Made by a program: the position numbers and the translations under genes
Shown: positions 26,292 through 36,822 of the stretch, one piece after another
Layout: every line of letters starts with the position of its first letter
Numbering within the stretch: position 1 is the first letter of the stretch
From: Psychroflexus salarius
GTDB taxonomy: Bacteria > Bacteroidota > Bacteroidia > Flavobacteriales > Flavobacteriaceae
DNA: 64,000 nt
Direction of reading: 5' to 3'
Assembly (NCBI RefSeq): GCF_900129035.1
Contig: NZ_FQTW01000005.1
Span: 147,069 to 211,068 of the forward strand
Notes under the pieces: model-generated
Databases searched by the model: none
What the model was told of the DNA's origin: nothing
Seen by the model: the letters and a program-made list of their open reading frames with translations, nothing else

Positions 26292-26723
26292 TTAGTCTTT
26301 AGTTGAAGATTTAGAACTGTATTGTTTTATGAGTTTTTTGTTAAAGTCATATTCAGCTTTTTTAAGCATCATAATTTGCTTCGGCGAAATAACCTTTTTC
26401 AAGGCATTAACATAATCAACTCTTATTTGATTGCGTTTTGTTTTATAATTGATGTAATCATCTAAAAGCTGATTAGCTTCGGTTTCAGAAAGTGATTTAA
26501 TCTTGTCTAAACGCTTTTTTATGGAAGACCATTGTTGATCTCTCAAATTATAATAAATGTTTGTATGTTTATTATATACTGGCCAAAATAATTTTGCTTC
26601 ATCAGGTGTAAGTTGAAGTTCTTCTGTAAAAAAAGCTATTTTTAGACTTTCAATTTTGTCATCATCTTGAGCAAAACTCATGAGACTTAAACTAAGCGTG
26701 ACTAATAAAATTATTTTCTTCAT
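26292..26723 (-). CDS. Periplasmic Spy/CpxP-like protein of the sigma-factor operon
   Basis: A 143-residue protein with a signal peptide (KKIILLVTLSLSLMSFAQ). The mature part is entirely helical and charged, and contains LTPDEAKLFWPVYNKH near residue 38 and KKVISPKQIMMLKKAEYDF near 110, resembling LTxxQ-type Spy/CpxP periplasmic sensors. Flavobacterial databases often call this family sensor of ECF-type sigma factor. It is third in an operon with an ECF sigma factor and a membrane protein, so a role in signalling or envelope stress is likely. An alternative ATG at 26732 would overlap the upstream gene by 8 bp. Confidence 0.78.
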   Translation of the reverse strand: MKKIILLVTLSLSLMSFAQDDDKIESLKIAFFTEELQLTPDEAKLFWPVYNKHTNIYYNLRDQQWSSIKKRLDKIKSLSETEANQLLDDYINYKTKRNQIRVDYVNALKKVISPKQIMMLKKAEYDFNKKLIKQYSSKSSTKD

Positions 26724-26724
26724 T

Positions 26725-27186
26725 TTACTCATTTATAAAATCTTCTTCATAAAGATTGTCTCCTAAATATTCAGCAATTTCTTCTGAAGTCAATTGAGAT
26801 TCTTCAAAATCGTTAAAATTTAAAGGAACATTGTTGTTAATATAATCTTCAGGATTTTCTAATTCTGTTTCTAAGTAATTTTCTATTTCAGATTGCTCAA
26901 CATTAGAAAATGAATTTAACTTTTGATTATTTCTAGGCTGATTAAATGCAATGATGGCAATTATAAGAATAGCCGCTACTGAGCTTGAAATAAGTAAAAT
27001 GCGTTGCTTTAGATTTATTACTTTTGACTCCTGAGGTAACTTTATCTCTAAATCCTCAAAATAGTTATCTGGCACTTTAAATACGTTCTTATCAACAAGG
27101 TCTAACTGATTAATTTTAAATTCCTTAAAATAATTATCAGGGACTTTAAATCCAGATTTTTGATATGTGTCTTTTTGTTTATTCAT
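26725..27186 (-). CDS. Single-pass membrane protein, putative anti-sigma factor
   Basis: A 153-residue protein between the sigma gene and the periplasmic protein gene. Residues 1-60 are cytoplasmic and carry the motif FKVPDNYF twice (residues 13-20 and 36-43). Residues about 64-84 are one membrane helix (ILLISSSVAAILIIAIIAF), and the remaining 70 residues are acidic and outside (NYLETELENPEDYINNN). The architecture (short cytosolic part, one TM, extracytoplasmic tail, gene after the sigma factor) fits an anti-sigma factor, but no zinc-binding HxxxCxxC is present. The function is inferred from context. Confidence 0.7.
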   Translation of the reverse strand: MNKQKDTYQKSGFKVPDNYFKEFKINQLDLVDKNVFKVPDNYFEDLEIKLPQESKVINLKQRILLISSSVAAILIIAIIAFNQPRNNQKLNSFSNVEQSEIENYLETELENPEDYINNNVPLNFNDFEESQLTSEEIAEYLGDNLYEEDFINE

Positions 27187-27218
27187 TTGATTTTTAGACT
27201 AGTGCTTTACTTTAAAGT

Positions 27219-27758
27219 TTAATTATTCTTCAAGTATTTTTCAATTTTTTTTGTGGCATGATGATAGTTAGATTTTAAAGCGCCTTCACTTGTGTTTAGT
27301 ATTTCAGAAATATCTTTGTATGGTAAATTTTCAAAGTATTTCATTAAAAACACCTGTTTTTGTTTATCTGGAAGTGTTTCAATTGCTTTTTGTAATTTTA
27401 ATTCAATTGCATCACCTTCAAAATAGACGTCACTTTCTAATGAATTTAAAATAAAGTCTTTTAGCTCAGGAACACTAATATTTTTTTTCTTCGCTTTTTT
27501 GTTTAAGAATGTAATTGATTCGTTGGTTGCAATTCGGTACATCCAACTATAAAGTTTACTTTCTCCTTTAAAGTTTTTTATATTTTTAAAAACCTTAATA
27601 AACGTATTTTGAAGGACATCATCTGCATCTTCATGAATTTTCACCAAGTTTCTGATATGCCAATATAATCTTACTTTGTGTTGTTCGACTAATGCTGCGA
27701 AGGCTTCTTCCTTTCTTTTCCCTTGCTGTAAATTCGATATGATTTCTTCTTCAGTCAA
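27219..27758 (-). CDS. ECF-type RNA polymerase sigma factor
   Basis: A 179-residue group 4 sigma-70. Region 2 is near residues 22-95 (ADDVLQNTFIKVFKNI and YSWMYRIATNESITFL) and region 4 near 118-170 (LPDKQKQVFLMKYFENLPYKDISEILNTSEGALKSNYHHA), each part within the family pattern. The start codon is TTG at 27758; no ATG is in reach. It begins the operon sigma, putative anti-sigma, Spy-like protein. It follows the ABC exporter gene after a 9-bp gap and may belong to the same transcript. Confidence 0.92.
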   Translation of the reverse strand: MTEEEIISNLQQGKRKEEAFAALVEQHKVRLYWHIRNLVKIHEDADDVLQNTFIKVFKNIKNFKGESKLYSWMYRIATNESITFLNKKAKKKNISVPELKDFILNSLESDVYFEGDAIELKLQKAIETLPDKQKQVFLMKYFENLPYKDISEILNTSEGALKSNYHHATKKIEKYLKNN

Positions 27759-27767
27759 GCTTTGTCC

Positions 27768-29603
27768 TTATTCAAATGATTGCATTTCAACTAATTTCAT
27801 ATAGGTGCCTTTTTTCGCCATTAACTCGTCATGCTTTCCTTGTTCAACAATTTCACCTTTTTGTAGCACAATTATTTTATCGGCATTTTGAATAGTTGAA
27901 AGTCTATGCGCAATAACAACAGATGTTCTGTTTTTCATCATGTTTTCAAGTGCTTTTTGAACCAGTCGTTCACTTTCGGTATCTAAGGCTGAAGTTGCTT
28001 CATCAAGGATCATAATCGGCGGATTTTTAAGAACGGCTCGGGCTATAGAAAGCCGTTGTTTTTGACCACCACTAAGTTTATTACCACTATCACCAATATT
28101 AGTTTCTATACCTTTAGGTAAACTATTTACAAACTCAAAAGCATTAGCTATTTTTAAAGCTTTGATTAGCTCATCATCAGTAGCATCAGGTTTTCCAATT
28201 CGTAGGTTTTCAGCAATTGTGTCATTAAACAAAATTGAATCTTGCGTCACGAGTCCCATCAATTGGCGTAAATCTTTTTGTTTTAAGTTTTTAAGCTTGA
28301 TATCATCAATAGATATTTCACCTTTATTTGTATCGTAAAATCTGGTTAACAGATTAGCAATAGTAGATTTTCCGCTACCTGATTGGCCAACTAAAGCTAG
28401 CGTTTCTCCTTTCTTGATATGCGCAAAAAAGTTTTTTAAGACATATTCATCTTCATATTTAAACCATAAGTTTTTAATTGATATGGCTTTTTTAAAGTCA
28501 GTTTTTGGAATAGCTTCTTTTGAGTCTTGAATCCTGTTTTCAGTCTCAAGAATTTCTAAAACACGCTCTGCAGCTGCGTTTCCTTTTTTAACATTGTAGC
28601 TTGCTTTTGAAATTCCTTTAGCTGGTGTAAGAATATTGTAAGCTAACCCCATGTAGGCAATAAAGCTACTTCCGTCTAATAAACCTTCATTTAAAACCAT
28701 ATTGCCGCCATACCATAATAACACAGCAATGACTGCAATACCTAAAAATTCAGATGCCGGTGAGGCTAAATTTTGACGATTAAGTAATGAATTAGAATAA
28801 TTGAAAAAATTTTCGGTTGAAGATTTAAACTTGTTGTAAAAGATAGATTCAGCATTAAAACCTTTAATAATTTTAAGTCCGCCTAAAGTTTCTTCTAAAA
28901 TTGACAAAAAGTAACCTTGTTCTTTTTGAACTTTATCAGATTGCTTTTTGAGTGATTTACCGATTAATGATATTAAAAAACCAGAAATTGGTATAAAAAT
29001 AAACACAAATATAGTAAGCTTAACACTTATTAGTAACATGGCAAAAATGGTGACTAATATGGTCAGTGGCTCACGTACAATTAGTTCTAAAATAGATAAA
29101 AATGAATGTTGAATTTCAAGTACGTCACTAGTAATTCTGGCAATTGTATCGCCTTTTCGTTTTTCAGAGTAATGAGATAGTGGCAGTTCTATTGTTTTTT
29201 TATACAAAGCGTTTCTTAAGTCCTTTAATACACCATTTCGCAAAAAAGTGATAAAAAACATGGCTAAATAATTAGCTAAATTTTTGAGTAAAAATAAAAT
29301 AACGACTAAGCCGATGACTAACATTAATGCTTTTGAAGCATCATCTTCTGCAAAACTATTGACTTGGTAAGCAAAATAATCTTTGAAATAGTCTTTTGCT
29401 GAAGTAATACCTTCGTAGGTAGGCTTTTGAATCACGTCTTCTTTACCACATTCATTTTGTCCAAATAAGACATCAAGCATTGGAATCAACGCTAAAAATG
29501 AAAGTGCACTAAAAATAGCATAGAAAATATTAGCTATGATATTTAAAATTGCGTAGCGTTTATAAGGAATCGCAAAGCGAATAATTTTTTTAAAGTAGGT
29601 CAT
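27768..29603 (-). CDS. MsbA-like ABC exporter (fused permease and ATPase)
   Basis: A 611-residue half-transporter. The membrane domain (residues about 15-330) has six helices, followed by the ABC domain with Walker A GQSGSGKSTI near 408, Q-loop VTQDSILFN near 452, signature LSGGQKQR near 514, Walker B MILDEATSALD near 535, and an H-loop AHRLST near 570. Residues 60-90 contain an extra periplasmic loop with a Cys-bearing acidic segment. In Gram-negative bacteria such proteins flip lipid A core or export lipids or peptides; the substrate is not visible. Confidence 0.9.
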   Translation of the reverse strand: MTYFKKIIRFAIPYKRYAILNIIANIFYAIFSALSFLALIPMLDVLFGQNECGKEDVIQKPTYEGITSAKDYFKDYFAYQVNSFAEDDASKALMLVIGLVVILFLLKNLANYLAMFFITFLRNGVLKDLRNALYKKTIELPLSHYSEKRKGDTIARITSDVLEIQHSFLSILELIVREPLTILVTIFAMLLISVKLTIFVFIFIPISGFLISLIGKSLKKQSDKVQKEQGYFLSILEETLGGLKIIKGFNAESIFYNKFKSSTENFFNYSNSLLNRQNLASPASEFLGIAVIAVLLWYGGNMVLNEGLLDGSSFIAYMGLAYNILTPAKGISKASYNVKKGNAAAERVLEILETENRIQDSKEAIPKTDFKKAISIKNLWFKYEDEYVLKNFFAHIKKGETLALVGQSGSGKSTIANLLTRFYDTNKGEISIDDIKLKNLKQKDLRQLMGLVTQDSILFNDTIAENLRIGKPDATDDELIKALKIANAFEFVNSLPKGIETNIGDSGNKLSGGQKQRLSIARAVLKNPPIMILDEATSALDTESERLVQKALENMMKNRTSVVIAHRLSTIQNADKIIVLQKGEIVEQGKHDELMAKKGTYMKLVEMQSFE

Positions 29604-29614
29604 TAATTTTAAAT

Positions 29615-31336
29615 TTAGGCAATGCCTAATTCAGTTACAATACGGTTGAGTTTAGCTTCAAGGTTTAAAGAAACTTCATTAAAGTCTTCTTTTTTACTTA
29701 AAGCCGAATTAACGCTGATGTAAAATTTAATTTTTGGTTCAGTACCACTTGGTCTTGCGGCAACTTTTGTACCGTTTTCAGTATAAAAAATAAGCACATT
29801 AGATTTAGGTACACTTAAAGTGTAGCTGCTATGGTCTTGTTTGTTTGTTGCAATACTTGTTTGGTAATCTTCAATTAAAACAATTTTTTCACCATCAATT
29901 GTTTCGATCGGTTGTTGTCGAAGGCTAACCATTTTTTGCTTGATTTCTTCAGCACCTTCAATTCCTTTTTTAACTAAAGCTACTAGTTTTTCTTTAAAGT
30001 AGCCATGATCAATATAAAGCTGAATAAGCTTTTCGTAAAGACTTAAACCGTTTGCTTTTAGCTGGGCTGCCATTTCGCAAACTAACAAAATTGAAGTTAC
30101 TGCATCTTTATCACGTACGAAGTCTCCAACCATAAAGCCAAAACTTTCTTCACCACCGCCAATAAAATTAAGTTCTGGATAATCTTTAATTAATTTAGCA
30201 ATCCATTTAAAACCTGTTAAACTCTCTTTGTATTCAACGCCATAACTTTCAGTTAAAACGCGCATCATTGGTGTAGAAACAATGGTTGATGCTACGAATT
30301 CACTTTGATTTAGCTTAGATTTTTTTTGCCATTGTTCTAGTAAAAATGCCGTCATTAAAACCATTGTTTGGTTACCATTGAGCAATTGAAGTTCACCTTG
30401 CAAATCACGAACAGCAATTCCTAAGCGATCACTATCTGGATCTGTACCAATAACTAAATCGCTGTTTGTTTTTTTACCTAATTTTAAAGCAAGTTCTAGT
30501 GCTTCAGGTTCTTCTGGGTTAGGTGATTTAACTGTTGGAAATTTTCCATTTGGTTCAGCTTGCTCTTCTACAATATGAAGGTTTTTATAGCCTGCTTGCT
30601 TTAGCGTTTGGGGTACTAAAGTGATTGATGTGCCATGTAGCGAAGTAAACGCAATATTTAGTTTATTTTTTGCTTCAGTTGGTGTAGAAAAGCTACCGTT
30701 TTTGATCACGTCATTTATAAATGCTTGATCGGTAGTTTCGTCTAACTCTTTAATTAATTCGTGATTGGCTTCGAATTTAATTTCATTAAACTGTAGTTGC
30801 TCAATTTCAGCAATAATTTCATGATCTTGAGGCGGAACAAGTTGTCCGCCATCTTTCCAATAGACTTTGTAGCCATTATATTCTGGTGGATTGTGACTTG
30901 CAGTAAGAACAATGCCACAGTGACAATCTAAATGCTTGACTGAATAGGATAGAAGCGGTGTTGGGCGTAATTCTGGAAAGATGTAGGCTTGAATTCTGTT
31001 TGCAGAAAAGACACTGGCAACCTCGTAAGCAAATTTTTTACTGTTGTGTCTGCAATCGTAGGCAATTGCTACTTTTAGTTGCTCGTTTGGGAATGATTTT
31101 TTAAGGTAATTAGCAATTCCTTGTGTGTTTTTACCAAGGGTATACTTATTAATTCGGTTAGTGCCAGCGCCCATAACACCTCGCATTCCGCCAGTGCCAA
31201 AGGCTAAATTTTTATAAAACGCTTCTTCCAAGTTTTTTGGGTCATTCGAGATGAGCTCTTGAACTTCATTAACAGTTTGTTCGTCAAAAATATGTTTATC
31301 TAGCCAAGATTTAGCTTTTTCGATTACTATTTTCAT
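29615..31336 (-). CDS. Phosphosugar mutase (phosphoglucomutase/phosphomannomutase family)
   Basis: A 573-residue alpha-D-phosphohexomutase. The catalytic serine loop is TASHNPPEYNGYK near residue 140, the metal-binding loop GTDPDSDRLGIA near 298, the sugar-binding loop GGEESFGF near 390, and the phosphate loop ARPSGTEPKIKFY near 525. It interconverts hexose 1- and 6-phosphates, feeding glycan and LPS precursor pools. The length suits the long PGM/PMM type found in Bacteroidota. Confidence 0.93.
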   Translation of the reverse strand: MKIVIEKAKSWLDKHIFDEQTVNEVQELISNDPKNLEEAFYKNLAFGTGGMRGVMGAGTNRINKYTLGKNTQGIANYLKKSFPNEQLKVAIAYDCRHNSKKFAYEVASVFSANRIQAYIFPELRPTPLLSYSVKHLDCHCGIVLTASHNPPEYNGYKVYWKDGGQLVPPQDHEIIAEIEQLQFNEIKFEANHELIKELDETTDQAFINDVIKNGSFSTPTEAKNKLNIAFTSLHGTSITLVPQTLKQAGYKNLHIVEEQAEPNGKFPTVKSPNPEEPEALELALKLGKKTNSDLVIGTDPDSDRLGIAVRDLQGELQLLNGNQTMVLMTAFLLEQWQKKSKLNQSEFVASTIVSTPMMRVLTESYGVEYKESLTGFKWIAKLIKDYPELNFIGGGEESFGFMVGDFVRDKDAVTSILLVCEMAAQLKANGLSLYEKLIQLYIDHGYFKEKLVALVKKGIEGAEEIKQKMVSLRQQPIETIDGEKIVLIEDYQTSIATNKQDHSSYTLSVPKSNVLIFYTENGTKVAARPSGTEPKIKFYISVNSALSKKEDFNEVSLNLEAKLNRIVTELGIA

Positions 31337-31341
31337 TGTAA

Positions 31342-32295
31342 TTAGTTTAAAAATTCTTTAATGTTATAGTTTGACTTTTGCTGATTGTTTTTAAGAATCA
31401 GCTCACCTACAAAGCCAGCAATAAATAGTTGTATACCAATTAGCATAGCGGTTAAAGCAATATAAAACCAAGGATTATCGACCACCAAAATGTCTGGTAT
31501 ATTGTTGTATAGTTTGTAAAGTTTAGATGCGCCAATCCAGAATGCAGCTATAAAACCTATTAAAAACATCAAAACACCAAATGCTCCAAATAGATGCATA
31601 GGCCGTTTCCCGAATTTAGAAAAAAACCAAATCGTTATCAAGTCTAAAAATCCATTGATAAAGCGCTCTGCTCCAAATTTTGTATGACCATATTTTCTAG
31701 CTTGGTGTTTAACGACTTGTTCAGTAATTTTATCAAAGCCTTCATTTTTTGCTAAGACCGGAATATAACGATGCATTTCACCACTAAGTTTTATGGTTTT
31801 AATGACTTCTTTTTTGTAGGCTTTGAGTCCACAGTTAAAATCGTGTAATTTTAGACCTGAAGTAGATCTTGCAGCAGCATTAAATAATTTTGAAGGTAAA
31901 TTTTTGAATAGCACTGAATCGTAACGCTTTTTCTTCCACCCAGAAATCAAATCGAAATTTTCTTGGGTAATTTTTTGATATAACTGCGGAATTTCTTCTG
32001 GACTATCTTGTAGGTCTGCATCCATAGTGATAATTATATCACCTTGAGCATTTTTAAAACCAGCAGCAAGTGCTTGAGATTTGCCAAAGTTTCTTGAAAA
32101 CCGAATTCCGGAGACTTCAGTTGAAGTTTCTATGATTTTACTGATGATTTTCCAAGAGTTATCCTTGCTTCCATCGTCGATAAAGATAACTTCGTAGCTA
32201 AACTTGTGTTTAATCATCACTTGTTTAATCCATTGATATAATTCTTCAATAGACTCAGCTTCATTGAGTAAAGGAATTACAATGGATATCTGCAT
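31342..32295 (-). CDS. Membrane-associated family 2 glycosyltransferase (DPM1/ArnC-like)
   Basis: A 317-residue enzyme with a GT-A catalytic part (residues 1-215) and two C-terminal membrane helices (about 233-255 and 275-305). Motifs include IDDGSKDNSW near 40 and the metal-binding DADLQDSPE near 93. This layout fits enzymes that transfer a sugar onto polyprenyl phosphate (ArnC, DPM1, GtrB), so it probably makes a lipid-linked sugar donor for cell-envelope modification. The neighbours are phosphosugar mutase and DUF4199 genes. Confidence 0.9.
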   Translation of the reverse strand: MQISIVIPLLNEAESIEELYQWIKQVMIKHKFSYEVIFIDDGSKDNSWKIISKIIETSTEVSGIRFSRNFGKSQALAAGFKNAQGDIIITMDADLQDSPEEIPQLYQKITQENFDLISGWKKKRYDSVLFKNLPSKLFNAAARSTSGLKLHDFNCGLKAYKKEVIKTIKLSGEMHRYIPVLAKNEGFDKITEQVVKHQARKYGHTKFGAERFINGFLDLITIWFFSKFGKRPMHLFGAFGVLMFLIGFIAAFWIGASKLYKLYNNIPDILVVDNPWFYIALTAMLIGIQLFIAGFVGELILKNNQQKSNYNIKEFLN

Positions 32296-32298
32296 GGT

Positions 32299-32811
32299 TT
32301 AATTTTTCTTAATGAGGCCAACAATTAAGCTAATAAAGAAGGTTTTAAGCATAATTGAAATTAATCCCATTGTAGCTATGACAAATGGTGTTGTAAATAA
32401 TAGTGCTACAGATTTTGCCATTTCAGCTTGTTCGCCTTCCATTTTCTGCTTAGTAATTTCAGCTTCAACAGCTGTTAATGCTTCAGTTTTCATAGATTCA
32501 ATAAACTCAGGCTGAATAAAACTGTAATGTAAGTAGGTATAAACTGCATAAATTAATCCGCCTATTGCACCAATGGCTAAACCAATTTTTAATGCTGTTG
32601 AAAAATTGAGTTGAGCAGCGTTATCATTTTTATATAAATGAATGGCATAAAATACAATGGCTGTATTAATTAACAAATTTAATATTCCTATGCCAGCATT
32701 TTGTTCTAATTGAAATACGTACAATAGGAGCAAGACTAAAATTGATGCTCCGCCAAAAGCTAAACCAAATCTTGTAGCATAAGGTTTTATAGAAATATCT
32801 TGATGTTCCAT
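32299..32811 (-). CDS. DUF4199 membrane protein
   Basis: A 170-residue protein with four membrane helices (about 14-32, 40-56, 68-88 and 140-163) and a cytosolic or periplasmic segment of charged helix between helices 3 and 4 (QPEFIESMKTEALTAVEAEI). This is the DUF4199 architecture, common upstream of polyprenyl-glucose-type glycosyltransferase genes in flavobacteria. The start at ATG 32811 is chosen because the in-frame TTG at 32829 lies in the promoter. Confidence 0.85.
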   Translation of the reverse strand: MEHQDISIKPYATRFGLAFGGASILVLLLLYVFQLEQNAGIGILNLLINTAIVFYAIHLYKNDNAAQLNFSTALKIGLAIGAIGGLIYAVYTYLHYSFIQPEFIESMKTEALTAVEAEITKQKMEGEQAEMAKSVALLFTTPFVIATMGLISIMLKTFFISLIVGLIKKN

Positions 32812-32826
32812 AGTATTAAATAATTG

Positions 32827-32858
32827 CAAATATAATCTTTACTACGAAAGTAATCAAA
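32827..32858 (-). promoter_or_regulatory. Promoter for the DUF4199 / glycosyltransferase / mutase genes
   Basis: TATATTTG (32834-32827) matches TAnnTTTG, with TTTG at 32858-32855 exactly 20 bases upstream. It ends 15 bases before the ATG at 32811. Confidence 0.65.
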
Positions 32859-32908
32859 ATTCTTAGTTAGATTGAAGAATTATAAACAGATATTTTTTTG
32901 AAAATATA

Positions 32909-32938
32909 TTGTTTAGTTTTAATTTTTATCTAAATTTG
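32909..32938 (+). promoter_or_regulatory. Promoter for rpmE2
   Basis: TTG (32909-32911), 19 bases, then TAAATTTG (32931-32938), a textbook Bacteroidota promoter. The leader is about 20 nt to the ATG at 32963. Confidence 0.75.
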
Positions 32939-32962
32939 CAAACTGAATTAAATATTTGAAAA

Positions 32963-33214
32963 ATGAGAAAAGGTATACACCCAGAAAATTATAGATTAGT
33001 TGCATTTAAAGATATGTCTAATAATGAAGTTTTTATCACTAAATCTACTGCAAATACAAAAGAAACTTTAGAAGTTGATGGGACTGAATATCCTTTAGTT
33101 AAATTAGAAATTTCAAGAACATCTCATCCTTTTTACACAGGTAAAACTAAGTTAGTTGATACGGCTGGTAGAATTGATAAGTTCAAAAACAAATACAAGA
33201 AGTTTAAAAAATAA
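32963..33214 (+). CDS. rpmE2: Ribosomal protein L31 type B
   Basis: An 83-residue L31 of the type B (zinc-independent) class: it lacks all Cys ligands and carries the type B segments [28 protein letters not shown] and [16 protein letters not shown]. It has its own strong promoter and terminator. Zinc-independent L31 forms elsewhere serve as zinc-limitation backups; here no type A gene is visible in the window, so it may be the only copy. Confidence 0.95.
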   Translation: MRKGIHPENYRLVAFKDMSNNEVFITKSTANTKETLEVDGTEYPLVKLEISRTSHPFYTGKTKLVDTAGRIDKFKNKYKKFKK

Positions 33215-33234
33215 TATATTTCTTCTAATTGAAA

Positions 33235-33268
33235 CAAAAAAGCCGAATTTTAAATTCGGCTTTTTTTA
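33235..33268 (+). terminator. Terminator after rpmE2
   Basis: Stem AAGCCGAATTT / AAATTCGGCTT followed by a T-run. The A-run on the left would also let it act on the opposite strand. Confidence 0.85.
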
Positions 33269-33281
33269 TTTCAATATTTTC

Positions 33282-33318
33282 AAAAAAAATCAGGACGTTG
33301 AATCCTGATTTTTTTTTG
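33282..33318 (-). terminator. Second terminator, for icd
   Basis: Stem AAAATCAGGA / TCCTGATTTT with a 7-base loop, flanked by A- and T-runs, just downstream of the icd stop on the minus strand. It stands in tandem with the rpmE2 terminator, insulating two convergent highly expressed genes. Confidence 0.8.
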
Positions 33319-33335
33319 AAATTAAATCCTGTAAA

Positions 33336-35576
<2,241 letters not shown>

Positions 35577-35601
35577 TTATAAATAATTTAAATAAATCAA
35601 T

Positions 35602-35609
35602 CAAATATA
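35602..35609 (-). promoter_or_regulatory. -7 element for icd
   Basis: Minus-strand TATATTTG matches TAnnTTTG, 43 bases upstream of the start at 35558. No TTG at ideal -33 spacing was seen. Confidence 0.45.
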
Positions 35610-35657
35610 AATAATAATTGAATGATTTGAGCTTATTTTAATATTTTGATAATGATC

Positions 35658-35688
35658 AAAAAAAAAGCTTGCAATTTGCAAGCTTTTT
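35658..35688 (-). terminator. Terminator after rplS
   Basis: Near-perfect palindrome with arms AAAAAGCTTGCAA / TTGCAAGCTTTTT, ending in a T-run on the minus strand, just past the rplS stop. Confidence 0.85.
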
Positions 35689-35695
35689 GATTTTC

Positions 35696-36046
35696 TTAGT
35701 TTGAACGCTTTTCTTTAATTTTAGCCTTCTTACCTGTGAGATTTCTGAAGTAATTAATACGAGCACGTCTAACGCTACCTCTTTTATTAACTTCAATTTT
35801 TTGAAGTGCTGGCATGTTAATTGGAAAAATCTTTTCAACACCAACAGTTCCACTCATTTTTCTAATGGTGAATGTTTTTAATAATCCAGTTCCTTTAACC
35901 TGAATTACAACACCTTTAAAAAACTGAGTTCTTGTTTTTTGACCTTCTTTAATTTCGTAGTAAACCGTAATGGTATCACCTGAAGAAAATTCTGGAAAGT
36001 CTTTCTTTTCAACAAATTCGTCTTGGACAAACTTTACTAAATCCAT
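35696..36046 (-). CDS. rplS: Ribosomal protein L19
   Basis: A 116-residue L19, at the interface of the ribosomal subunits. The N-terminal EFSSGDTITVYYEIKEG, FKGVVIQVKGTG near residue 45 and FTIRKMSGTVGVEKIFP near 58 are diagnostic, as is the C-terminal RRARINYFRN. It lies downstream of trmD on the same strand with its own promoter, as in other bacteria where trmD-rplS are linked. Confidence 0.96.
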   Translation of the reverse strand: MDLVKFVQDEFVEKKDFPEFSSGDTITVYYEIKEGQKTRTQFFKGVVIQVKGTGLLKTFTIRKMSGTVGVEKIFPINMPALQKIEVNKRGSVRRARINYFRNLTGKKAKIKEKRSN

Positions 36047-36113
36047 CTTATAATTATTATTTTTTAATTATTACTAACATTCACGATCTTCGTCAGAGGT
36101 TAATAATAGTTTG

Positions 36114-36121
36114 CAAAAATA
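36114..36121 (-). promoter_or_regulatory. -7 element for rplS
   Basis: Minus-strand TATTTTTG matches TAnnTTTG, giving a leader of about 60 nt. It lies in the gap below trmD. No -33 at ideal spacing. Confidence 0.4.
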
Positions 36122-36144
36122 GTAATTTATTCTAATCTATAAAA

Positions 36145-36822
36145 TTATTCGTCCAACAAATCTGGTCTTAAATTTCTTGTTCGCTCTAGCGCTTTATCAT
36201 CTCTCCATTTTTCAACGTTTTGATTGTGACCGCTTAACAAGACTTGAGGTACTCCATGACCTTTGTAATTTGAAGGTCTTGTATAAATTGGTGGTGATAA
36301 TAAATTGTCTTGGAACGAATCTGTTAAGGCCGAAGTTTCATTTCCTAAAACACCTGGAATTAACCTGATAATGGCATCACTTAAAATGGCAGCTCCTAGT
36401 TCGCCACCAGAAAGCACATAATCACCAATTGAAATTTCTTTAGTAATGAATAAATCACGTACGCGCTGGTCTACACCTTTATAGTGGCCGCATAAAATAA
36501 TGATATTTTTTAGTAATGACATTTGGTTAGCCATAGCTTGATTTAATGTTTCGCCATCAGGTGTCATGTAGATGACTTCATCGTAATTGCGTTCACTTTT
36601 TAATTTTGAAATACATTTATCTATTGGCTCAATCATCATAACCATGCCGGCGCCGCCACCATATTGGTAATCGTCAACTTGTTTGTAATTATTTGAAGTG
36701 TAATCTCTTAAATTATGAAAAAAAACTTCTACATGACCTTTTGAAATAGCTCTTTGAATAATTGAGCCTTCAAACGGACTTTTAATCAAATCAGGGACAA
36801 CACTTATAATATCAATTCTCAT
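36145..36822 (-). CDS. trmD: tRNA (guanine-N1)-methyltransferase TrmD
   Basis: Methylates G37 of tRNAs carrying a G36, preventing frameshifting. It is a 225-residue SPOUT-fold enzyme. The knot region includes [10 protein letters not shown] near residue 55, [13 protein letters not shown] near 109, [16 protein letters not shown] near 129, and [13 protein letters not shown] near 180. Its start overlaps the MFS gene end by 11 bp, so the two are translationally coupled. Confidence 0.95.
   Translation of the reverse strand: MRIDIISVVPDLIKSPFEGSIIQRAISKGHVEVFFHNLRDYTSNNYKQVDDYQYGGGAGMVMMIEPIDKCISKLKSERNYDEVIYMTPDGETLNQAMANQMSLLKNIIILCGHYKGVDQRVRDLFITKEISIGDYVLSGGELGAAILSDAIIRLIPGVLGNETSALTDSFQDNLLSPPIYTRPSNYKGHGVPQVLLSGHNQNVEKWRDDKALERTRNLRPDLLDE

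Noticed and set aside
35656..35853. A 65-codon ORF on the minus strand
   Set aside because: It overlaps rplS in another frame and extends into its terminator; the amino-acid pattern is that of a shadow.
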